NCBI GenBank assembly: GCA_023139785.1
Contig: JAGLMX010000057.1
Coordinates: forward strand, 1-5,221
Length of the DNA stretch: 5,221 nucleotides
Reading direction: 5' to 3'
Origin: Candidatus Aenigmatarchaeota archaeon
GTDB lineage: Archaea > EX4484-52 > B79-G9
The position numbers and the translations under genes were made by a program. Below, piece by piece: positions 1 to 4,688 of the stretch; within the stretch, counting starts at the first letter, position 1, and the number at the start of each line of letters is the position of its first letter. Under the pieces are notes generated by a model that saw only the letters and a list, made by a program, of their open reading frames with translations, was not told the DNA's origin and did no database searches.

Positions 1-185
1 TCTTCTTCGTCGTAGGCAAGGATTCCGAAATGTTCTTTTGATGAGAGGAAGTTTCTTTCTATGGATTTGTTGCTTTTTATTCCTCTGAGAAAATCAATTA
101 ATAGTTTTTTACCGACGCTGAAGGAGATTTCGTTTAGCGATTTTAGGACAAATAAATAGTCTAGTTCTTTTGTGGGCATGTTCAT
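1..185 (-). CDS. RQC-like winged-helix protein, N-terminal fragment
   Basis: This is an open frame of 61 codons running off the left edge, so the C-terminus is missing. It begins MNMPTKELDYLF from ATG at 185-183; a second in-frame ATG at 179-177 is also possible. The segment VGKKLLIDFLRG (residues 24-35), followed by a basic S/N/K stretch and then HFGILAYDEE (52-61), resembles the RQC winged-helix domain of RecQ helicases, where a V-I-D-x-L-R-G motif is followed by an FGI motif. It starts almost at the N-terminus, so no helicase domain precedes it, and it is probably a small stand-alone DNA-binding protein. That family link is made from memory of the motif and is moderate. The gene lies on the same strand as pus10 and opposite to the defence operon, and has its own promoter-like sequence upstream. 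Confidence 0.6.
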   Translation of the reverse strand, partial: MNMPTKELDYLFVLKSLNEISFSVGKKLLIDFLRGIKSNKSIERNFLSSKEHFGILAYDEE

Positions 186-203
186 AAATTGAGGGGGGAA
201 TGG

Positions 204-210
204 TTTAATA
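204..210 (-). promoter_or_regulatory. TATA box for the minus-strand RQC-like gene
   Basis: On the minus strand TATTAAA lies 19-25 nt before the ATG at 185 and 25-31 nt before the ATG at 179. This is about the distance between an archaeal TATA box and its transcription start. No Shine-Dalgarno motif lies before the ATG, so a leaderless or nearly leaderless mRNA is likely. The assignment rests on motif and spacing only. Confidence 0.45.
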
Positions 211-309
211 GGTTTGTTTTGTACACCAAGGAGCTTTGTCTCAATTTATCTGTAGAACTGTTTTGATATCGGTGTGCTTCTTTGCAAAGTATATGACGCC
301 AAAAAACCC

Positions 310-323
310 CTAAAATATTTTAG
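310..323. repeat. 14-bp perfect palindrome in the left intergenic region
   Basis: CTAAAATATTTTAG is a perfect 14-bp palindrome. Read on the minus strand it is followed by GGGG and six T residues, which resembles a weak terminator for a minus-strand transcript. It could also be a protein-binding site. No function can be assigned. Confidence 0.4.
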
Positions 324-374
324 ATCACATCAGAACACGAAACACATAGTGGAGTATGACTATGCGGTTAAGAG

Positions 375-393
375 AATTTTCGAAGCGAAAATT
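375..393. repeat. Inverted repeat, 8-bp stem with 3-nt loop
   Basis: AATTTTCG, then AAG, then CGAAAATT forms a perfect 8-bp stem. It sits directly before the GC-rich structured stretch and overlaps the sequence AAAATTTGGGTGA (388-400), which recurs with one change near the right end of the island. Confidence 0.6.
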
Positions 394-443
394 TGGGTGA
401 GGGGCGAGCAGAGCCCCGAACCTCTTATCGCTTGTTAGCCGAC
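388..443 (+). repeat. Left copy of short sequences shared with the right flank
   Basis: AAAATTTGGGTGA (388-400) and GTTAGCCGAC (434-443, followed by CCGACGAC at 444-451) match, in the same order and orientation, AAAATTTGAGTGA (4509-4521) and GTTTGCCGAC (4628-4637) on the right, with 12/13 and 9/10 identities. They may mark the ends of the inserted island or belong to a dispersed extragenic repeat. Confidence 0.35.
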
Positions 444-510
444 CCGACGACCGACGGGAGGAAAGCGCAACGGGGTCGAGCACCGCAGCCGAAGGCGAGG
501 AGCGGAGAAG
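399..510. other. GC-rich, hairpin-forming intergenic segment of unknown role
   Basis: This stretch is roughly 65% G+C by counting 421-510, far above the surrounding AT-rich DNA. It folds on paper into a chain of hairpins: GGGGC/GCCCC (401-405 with 413-417); CGACCC/GGGTCG (440-445 with 473-478), or alternatively CCCG/CGGG (443-446 with 455-458); and CCGC/GCGG (483-486 with 502-505) enclosing GCC-GAA-GGC (488-496). An open minus-strand frame crosses it but looks random, low in complexity, and would overlap the operon promoter and start. The segment could be a structured non-coding RNA, a dispersed extragenic repeat, or the relic of an insertion. I do not recognise a known RNA family, and tRNA features are absent. 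Confidence 0.5.
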
Positions 511-666
511 TTTTCTTACTGCCGAAGAATCAGATAGTACCGTAGTTTTTACATACTTTATTATCAATAACTGTGAAGCAGGCAATATGTCTGTTAGGAC
601 GAGAGAGAGCTGTTTTTGATTATTTTTCTGAAAAAGAACATTACCACTGGACAAGCATACGCAAGA

Positions 667-675
667 TTTATAAAT
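667..675 (+). promoter_or_regulatory. TATA box of the defence operon
   Basis: TTTATAAAT matches the archaeal TATA consensus. Its centre (671) predicts a transcription start near 695-699, which leaves a leader of about 11-15 nt before the ATG at 710. This is the only strong promoter seen ahead of the five overlapping genes, so it probably serves all of them. Confidence 0.7.
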
Positions 676-690
676 ATGTCTAAATATGTC
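671..690 (+). promoter_or_regulatory. Tandem 10-bp repeat, probable operator of the RHH protein
   Basis: TAAATATGTC occurs twice in perfect tandem (671-680 and 681-690), overlapping the TATA box and ending just before the predicted transcription start. A 10-bp period places both copies on the same face of the helix, as expected for two RHH dimers binding side by side. A bound protein here would block TBP/TFB or polymerase, so repression and autoregulation by the gene at 710 is the natural reading. The repeat is seen directly; the operator role is inferred. Confidence 0.55.
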
Positions 691-699
691 TAATAATAA

Positions 700-705
700 G
701 GGGTG
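700..705 (+). promoter_or_regulatory. Shine-Dalgarno-like site for the RHH gene
   Basis: GGGGTG ends 4 nt before the ATG at 710 and contains the GGTG core of archaeal ribosome binding sites. Together with the TATA spacing it supports 710 as the true start. Confidence 0.5.
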
Positions 706-709
706 TAAA

Positions 710-862
710 ATGCCAAGCAAAAGCGTAACTTTAAAGGTGGATTCTAATATCTATGGTAAATATAGAGACTTCTGCAAGAAAAAAGGGATTGTTGTATCTC
801 GCCAATTTGAGATTATGATGGAAGATCATCTAAAAAAAGGGAGTGTTGAGAATGGCAAATAA
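710..862 (+). CDS. Small ribbon-helix-helix (CopG/Arc-type) transcriptional regulator
   Basis: This 50-residue protein (MPSKSVTLKV...) fits a minimal RHH fold. A short beta strand, KSVTLKV (residues 4-10), would enter the DNA major groove as a dimer. Helix 1 covers about 12-24 (NIYGKYRDFCKK), a turn contains VVSR (28-31), and helix 2 covers about 30-43 (RQFEIMMEDHLKK). The length and the alternating hydrophobic pattern agree with CopG-like regulators and antitoxins. It is the first gene of the operon, directly behind a TATA box and a tandem 10-bp repeat, and its last 11 nt overlap the restriction gene (852-862). It most likely represses or tunes the operon, the job usually done in R-M systems by an HTH controller (C) protein. 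An antitoxin role toward the distal HEPN gene is a less likely alternative. The fold is fairly sure, the target inferred. Confidence 0.8.
   Translation: MPSKSVTLKVDSNIYGKYRDFCKKKGIVVSRQFEIMMEDHLKKGSVENGK
839..843 (+). promoter_or_regulatory. Shine-Dalgarno site deciding the start of the restriction gene
   Basis: GGGAG lies 8 nt before the ATG at 852. It favours this ATG over an in-frame GTG at 843, which would overlap the motif itself. Confidence 0.55.
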
Positions 863-1712
863 TATTATCAAAGCAATAACAAACATAGTCAATTTTGGCA
901 ATTATGACTTAAAGGATTATGCTTCCAAATCTCATATAAGAATAAATGCTGTTGGGGAACAGCTTGAGTTTTTTGTAAAAGATTCAATTGCTAATTCTTT
1001 TAATGTTGAAAAGGAAAAGAAAGAAGAAGGATATTCAAAGGTTTTTTCATGGCGGGGAAACCAAAATCACCCGCCAGATATGATTATCAAGAATAGCGAT
1101 GCATTTGAAATCAAAAAGATAGAAAATCAAAAATCCTCATTAGCATTAAACAGCTCACCGCCAAAAGATAAGCTGTTATCGAGTGATGTAAGGATTACGA
1201 AAGATTGTAGAGAATGCGAATGTAATGAATGGAAAGAAAAAGAGTTGTTTTATGTTATTGGACATACTAAATCTTCTAAGCTTAAATACATTTTCTTTAT
1301 TCATGGAACTTGTTATGCTGCATGCCATGAGGTTTATCATAAAGTCCACGACCCAATTAAAAATGAAGTTGATTCTGTCTTGGATTCCCTTGGATTAGAA
1401 AAAGGGAAAACTATTGAGATTGGCAAAGTAAAAAGAGTTGACCCTCTTGGAATAACTGAATTAAGAATTCGGGGAATGTGGCAGATACAAAACCCTCTAA
1501 AAGTTTATGAGGATTCTTGTAGCATTTCTGATAAGGAGAAATTCCATTTGTTTGCATTGATTAGAAAGGAAAAATACAGTTCTTTTCCTAAAGAAGACAT
1601 CAAAGAATTAGAAAATCATTCGAATATTCAGGTGAAAGACATAAAAATAAAAGACCCGAATAATCCGGCTAAGCTTATGGAAGCTAAACTAATCAAGAGT
1701 GCGGAAAAATGA
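852..1712 (+). CDS. Type II restriction endonuclease, NgoPII family (predicted GGCC)
   Basis: This 286-aa protein resembles R.NgoPII, a type II enzyme of about the same length that cuts GGCC. Shared features recalled from that family are NII-AI near the N-terminus, the GE-LE segment (35-39), VFS--GN---PPD (64-76), EIKKIE (86-91) followed by LALNSS, a CREC cluster, and RVDPLGIT with RIRGMW near the C-terminus. The likely PD-(D/E)XK active site is D76, E86 and K88, with an upstream Glu (E36 or E39). It should cut invading DNA at unmethylated sites. The ATG at 852 is chosen because it has a Shine-Dalgarno site and gives a family-like N-terminus. The gene overlaps the RHH gene by 11 nt and the methylase by 4 nt (ATGA). 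The C-terminal tail past the RGMW motif (about 60 residues) is less familiar. GGCC specificity is inferred from the family and its partner methylase. Confidence 0.88.
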   Translation: MANNIIKAITNIVNFGNYDLKDYASKSHIRINAVGEQLEFFVKDSIANSFNVEKEKKEEGYSKVFSWRGNQNHPPDMIIKNSDAFEIKKIENQKSSLALNSSPPKDKLLSSDVRITKDCRECECNEWKEKELFYVIGHTKSSKLKYIFFIHGTCYAACHEVYHKVHDPIKNEVDSVLDSLGLEKGKTIEIGKVKRVDPLGITELRIRGMWQIQNPLKVYEDSCSISDKEKFHLFALIRKEKYSSFPKEDIKELENHSNIQVKDIKIKDPNNPAKLMEAKLIKSAEK

Positions 1713-2758
1713 AGATAGCATCGTTTTTTTCGGGGGCTGGGGGGCTTGACCTTGGCTTTAAAAATGCTGGCTTTGAAATAGTATTTGCTAATGACAATTG
1801 GGAAGGCTGTTGGGAAACTTTTGAGAAAAACCACGACCTACCAATCAACAAAAAATCAATTGCGGATATCTCCCCCGATGAAGTCCCGAATGTTGTTGGG
1901 TTTATTGGCGGACCACCATGCCAAAGCTGGAGCTTGGCGGGTGCAATGAAGGGTATAAATGATCCGAGAGGTAAGCTGTTCTATAATTATATAAATTTGA
2001 TTCGCGCAAAAAAGCCGCTGTTCTTTCTAGCGGAAAATGTCCCTGGAATATTATCCCCCCAGCATAAGCCGGAATTTATGAAAATACTCCAGGCATTTAA
2101 TGAAATTGGCTACAATGTTTCATACAGGCTTTTAGACGCTAAGTTTTTTGGTGTTCCACAGGAAAGGCGAAGAGTAATTATTGTAGGCTACCACGAAACG
2201 CTTGGAAACTCTTTTGGATATCCTCAGCCAAGCACAAAATTAATTGCATTAAAGGACGCAATAGGTGATATGCCTGCGCCAGTTCCAGCAAAAGAGCGCA
2301 ACAAGGCTAATGAAAAATTACCTATTCCCAACCATGAATATATGAATGGCGGCTTTTCAACAATATATATGTCAAGGAACAGAGTGCGCTCATGGAATGA
2401 GCAATCATTTACAATACAGGCGGGGGGAAGGCATGCCCCAATTCACCCACATGCCCCGAAAATGAAATTTATCGAGCAAAATAAAAGGGAATTTGTAAAA
2501 GGAAGAGAGCACTTATATAGGCGGCTTTCTGTAAGGGAATGTGCAATGATACAAACGTTCCCCGACGACTTCATATTTTATTACAAAGACGTTGCAGACG
2601 GCTATAAAATGATCGGAAACGCTGTGCCGGTAAAGCTTGCAGAAGCTATTGCGCGAAAAATAAAGGCAGACTTGAAAGGGTTCAAAATGGGCGAAGGCGT
2701 AGATGTATGCCAGACAGAATTACTAAGCAACAAAGAAGCAAAATTATGTCCCACATAA
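1709..2758 (+). CDS. DNA (cytosine-5) methyltransferase, M.HaeIII/M.NgoPII type (predicted GGCC)
   Basis: This 349-aa enzyme would transfer methyl from S-adenosylmethionine to C5 of cytosine and protect host sites. The C5-methylase motifs appear in order: I FSGAGG (7-12, SAM binding), IV GGPPCQSWS (67-75) with catalytic C71, VI AENV (108-111), VIII QERRR (151-155), IX RRLSVRECAMIQTFPDDF (271-288) and X GYKMIGNAVPV (298-308). The target-recognition region (about 180-265), with PNHEY, STIYMSRNRVR-WNE and FTIQAGGR, closely follows M.HaeIII as I recall it, and the catalytic Cys has the same number as in M.HaeIII. GGCC with methylation of the inner C is therefore predicted. It is about 20 residues longer than M.HaeIII because of a C-terminal tail (after about 325) that overlaps the vsr start. 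A weak GAGTG (1697-1701) could serve as ribosome site, and coupling to the upstream gene through ATGA is likely. Confidence 0.95.
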   Translation: MKIASFFSGAGGLDLGFKNAGFEIVFANDNWEGCWETFEKNHDLPINKKSIADISPDEVPNVVGFIGGPPCQSWSLAGAMKGINDPRGKLFYNYINLIRAKKPLFFLAENVPGILSPQHKPEFMKILQAFNEIGYNVSYRLLDAKFFGVPQERRRVIIVGYHETLGNSFGYPQPSTKLIALKDAIGDMPAPVPAKERNKANEKLPIPNHEYMNGGFSTIYMSRNRVRSWNEQSFTIQAGGRHAPIHPHAPKMKFIEQNKREFVKGREHLYRRLSVRECAMIQTFPDDFIFYYKDVADGYKMIGNAVPVKLAEAIARKIKADLKGFKMGEGVDVCQTELLSNKEAKLCPT

Positions 2759-3120
2759 GGTCAAAAAACACTTCTTTAGAGCTATATTTTAGGAAATTAC
2801 TTAGTAAAGATAGGCTCCGTGGCTACCGGTTGCACTACAAAATTTTAGGCGTCCCAGATATAGTTTTTGTTTCTAAAAAAATCGCGATATTTATAGACGG
2901 GGATTTTTGGCACGGCTATAATTGGAAGAACTTGCACAAAATTCCGCCTAAAAAATACTGGCAAGCAAAAATCGAGAGAAATATTGCGCGGGACAAAAGA
3001 TATACAATGCAACTAAAAAAGGAAGGCTGGACTGTGCTGCGTTTTTGGGAGCATGATGTTAAGAAAAACCCTGACAGATGCATTAAAAAAGTTAAAGAGG
3101 CTTGGAAAAAGCATGAGTAA
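2707..3120 (+). CDS. vsr: Very short patch repair (Vsr) T:G mismatch endonuclease
   Basis: This 137-aa protein would nick DNA 5' of the T in T:G mismatches made by deamination of 5-methylcytosine, starting short-patch repair. It aligns with E. coli Vsr almost without gaps: E25, D51 (VPDIVF), F67-W68 (the mismatch wedge) and H69 fall at the same numbers, and GW-VLRFWE occurs near the end. The E. coli active-site H64 is D64 here. The E. coli zinc ligands C66, H71, C73 and C117 are replaced by D66, Y71, W73 and H116, so this member probably lacks the zinc site, as in the DGDFWHG subfamily. The start at 2707 is kept despite a 52-nt overlap with the methylase because residues 3-25 (DRITKQQRSKIM-HIRSKNTSLE) are typical of the family; AAGG at 2694-2697 may be the ribosome site. 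The neighbouring C5-methylase supplies the lesion it would repair. Confidence 0.92.
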   Translation: MPDRITKQQRSKIMSHIRSKNTSLELYFRKLLSKDRLRGYRLHYKILGVPDIVFVSKKIAIFIDGDFWHGYNWKNLHKIPPKKYWQAKIERNIARDKRYTMQLKKEGWTVLRFWEHDVKKNPDRCIKKVKEAWKKHE

Positions 3121-4459
3121 AAATACAAATTACAGAAAAGTTGCCGAAGAAAAAGGCAAAGGCACTTTCACGTTTAAGGATTTTGAAAAACAGGCTTCAT
3201 TTAAATTAGAATTCTATGTGGGAAAAGAAGCGCTTGTTTTTATGGAGGAATCATTTTTTTCAGAAGCGGGTGTAAAGCTTTCTAATTTACATAATCAAGA
3301 ATCAGTTGAAGCTGCTCTATACGGAAAAATGGAGAGTGGGCTAAATATTCACATTGAGCGTTTGATCTTAATTCAGGCAGCAGGACTGAAAGAAGGAAAA
3401 CCAACACCGCTAAAATTCAAAGTTTTTTCACCAATCCTTGTAAGTAATGAGGATCTAAAACCGACAAAGGATGAAATGGAAATTCATTATGATATAACTA
3501 ATTTTGACTTTACAGGCTGTGAAAAAACAATTTATCCAAAAGGAGGATGGAATATAGACCATTTTTCTGTAAGTTTTGAGGGATTCACATTTGTCATTAA
3601 GCAGGTTGAAAAGCACAAAGAAATAATTGAACATTTACGGAAAAATAAAGCCAGTGCTATAACCGCGAAAATAATTGTTAAAGCAGATTTAAAAGAAAAA
3701 GATAAATTATCTGGCATTGTTACAGAGATATGCGAAATACTATCTTTTGCTACAGGAAATTCAGTAGTTCCAATTACTGAAAAGCATTTTTCAACGGGTA
3801 AATTTGTTTGGAGTCAGACTAAATCAATGAGGGTGGAAGCCTTCCGAAGCGGAGACCAGCTAATTCCTGATTTTCCTCCTAAAGCGATACGGGAATTTAC
3901 AATAAAGGCATATCCTCAATATAAGAAAATGAAGCAAAAGCTTGGATTAAATATTATTTTCAATTATTATCTTCTGATGAAATCTAATCCAATTATGGAT
4001 GTTAGGTGCCTACTTGGTTTTATTTTGCTTGAATGCTTATCCAGCCATGCTCAAGAATATTACATGAAGGGATGCAGACCAATTGAAAATAGTATGAAGA
4101 AAAGCAAAATTAAACATCTTGAGAAAATTCTTCCAAAAAGCAATAACTTGAGCAGAAAAACCAAAGCTAAAATTATGGAAGAATTTGGTTATAAATTCCC
4201 GACGCTTCCAGATTCAATTAAGCGGCTTATGGATGATGGCGGCATGAAATACAAAAAGAAAGAAGCTGAAATCTGGAAATTAAGAAAAGAATTCATACAC
4301 AAAGGAATGTATCCAAAAGATACTACAAATCATGTTCAAATTTATAGAAACATAGTCCATTTCATTGATAGGTTGTTATTACACATCTTGAAGTATGATG
4401 GTGAATTCTTGAATGTAGCTAATGGATATGAGAGCGAAAGAATTAATTTATCTACATAG
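3113..4459 (+). CDS. HEPN-like protein, possible ApeA-type abortive-infection effector
   Basis: This 448-aa protein is not a standard R-M component. The N-terminal half (about 12-225) reads as mixed beta strands, with a pattern such as ALYGKMESGLNIHIERLIL that recalls the N-terminal domain of ApeA-like proteins. The C-terminal part (about 275-440) is helical and ends with LRKEFIHKG, giving an RX4H motif (R391...H396) of HEPN ribonucleases, then a long helix FIDRLLLHILKYDGEF. No transmembrane segment or signal peptide is evident. Family knowledge: HEPN proteins in defence loci often cleave RNA and cause dormancy or abortive infection. Here that is inference; the link to ApeA is by architecture only. 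The ATG at 3113 overlaps the vsr stop by 8 nt and has GAGG 12 nt upstream. A frame opening at 3053 exists, but its extra residues lie wholly inside vsr. It could also be a non-nucleolytic HEPN protein. Confidence 0.6.
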   Translation: MSKNTNYRKVAEEKGKGTFTFKDFEKQASFKLEFYVGKEALVFMEESFFSEAGVKLSNLHNQESVEAALYGKMESGLNIHIERLILIQAAGLKEGKPTPLKFKVFSPILVSNEDLKPTKDEMEIHYDITNFDFTGCEKTIYPKGGWNIDHFSVSFEGFTFVIKQVEKHKEIIEHLRKNKASAITAKIIVKADLKEKDKLSGIVTEICEILSFATGNSVVPITEKHFSTGKFVWSQTKSMRVEAFRSGDQLIPDFPPKAIREFTIKAYPQYKKMKQKLGLNIIFNYYLLMKSNPIMDVRCLLGFILLECLSSHAQEYYMKGCRPIENSMKKSKIKHLEKILPKSNNLSRKTKAKIMEEFGYKFPTLPDSIKRLMDDGGMKYKKKEAEIWKLRKEFIHKGMYPKDTTNHVQIYRNIVHFIDRLLLHILKYDGEFLNVANGYESERINLST

Positions 4460-4508
4460 CAGACTATATGCGCGGAATACTAGCTCCCTTTTGTCTTTAA
4501 CGTAAGTA

Positions 4509-4640
4509 AAAATTTGAGTGAAGCGAAGCGTAACAGTTAAATCAATGTTCGGTTTAGTGGTTTTGTTATTGAAAAACTGTTTTTTTCTCTATCGATTTAA
4601 CGAATGTACATATCTAAAGGATTTGAGGTTTGCCGACGAC
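4509..4640 (+). repeat. Right copy of short sequences shared with the left flank
   Basis: AAAATTTGAGTGA (4509-4521) and GTTTGCCGAC (4628-4637), with CCGACGAC at 4633-4640, repeat two left-flank sequences. The distance between the two blocks is larger here (119 versus 46 nt) because the terminator hairpin lies between them. Confidence 0.35.
4532..4586 (+). terminator. Hairpin plus T-tract terminator of the defence operon
   Basis: AACAGTT (4532-4538) pairs with AACTGTT (4575-4581), and inside it TCAAT (4542-4546) pairs with ATTGA (4568-4572), leaving a small A-rich internal loop and a 21-nt apical loop. A run of seven T (4580-4586), then C and more pyrimidines, follows the stem. Archaeal termination depends mainly on such T-rich tracts. 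It lies about 120 nt after the stop of the last operon gene. Confidence 0.55.
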
Positions 4641-4660
4641 AGGAGGTCGTAGAAAATTTT

Positions 4661-4677
4661 GGCTAACAGAGATTATA
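4661..4677. repeat. Right member of an imperfect inverted repeat bracketing the operon
   Basis: GGCTAACA (4661-4668) is the exact reverse complement of TGTTAGCC (433-440). The next bases continue to match weakly (about 6 of 9 after a one-base gap, left 432-423). The match is short, so chance is possible. Confidence 0.3.
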
Positions 4678-4688
4678 CGCCTGTGCGC

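Larger units (their letters stand above)
4460..4688. other. Intergenic region between the operon and pus10 (convergent ends)
   Basis: No coding signal is seen in these 229 nt. They hold a hairpin with a T-tract (4532-4586), a GTTAAATC/GATTTAAC inverted pair (4536-4543 with 4594-4601), a small ACGAC/GTCGT hairpin (4636-4640 with 4646-4650), the AAAATTTT palindrome (4654-4661), and short sequences matching the left flank of the operon (4509-4521, 4628-4637, 4661-4668). Confidence 0.6.

Noticed and set aside
37..88. C/D box sRNA suggested by TGATGA near 39 and CTGA near 85 on the plus strand
   Set aside because: There are no internal D'/C' boxes and no closing stem, and it is antisense to a coding region. 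Such short boxes occur by chance.
433..440. Integron attC site suggested by GTTAGCC at 434-440 and GGCTAAC at 4661-4667
   Set aside because: The two are 4.2 kb apart, and neither has a complementary partner 60-140 nt away in the right orientation; GTTAGCC also departs from the GTTRRRY consensus. No integrase is present.
671..690. CRISPR-like repeat
   Set aside because: Only two adjacent 10-bp copies exist, without spacers or cas genes. Promoter position favours an operator.
325..720. 131-codon minus-strand open frame in the left intergenic region
   Set aside because: Its protein has no recognisable domain, its middle is a biased translation of the GC-rich hairpin stretch, and it runs across the operon promoter, operator repeats and RHH start.
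843..851. GTG start for the restriction endonuclease
   Set aside because: It overlaps the GGGAG ribosome site, and the ATG at 852 gives the family-like N-terminus.
1628..1834. Minus-strand frames inside the operon (1628-1834, 2916-3128, 3532-3717)
   Set aside because: They are shadows of strongly supported plus-strand genes, with no ribosome site or domain of their own.
3053..3112. Upstream start (3053) for the HEPN-like gene
   Set aside because: The added 20 residues lie entirely within the conserved end of vsr. The ATG at 3113, overlapping the vsr stop by 8 nt, fits the coupling seen at the other junctions.
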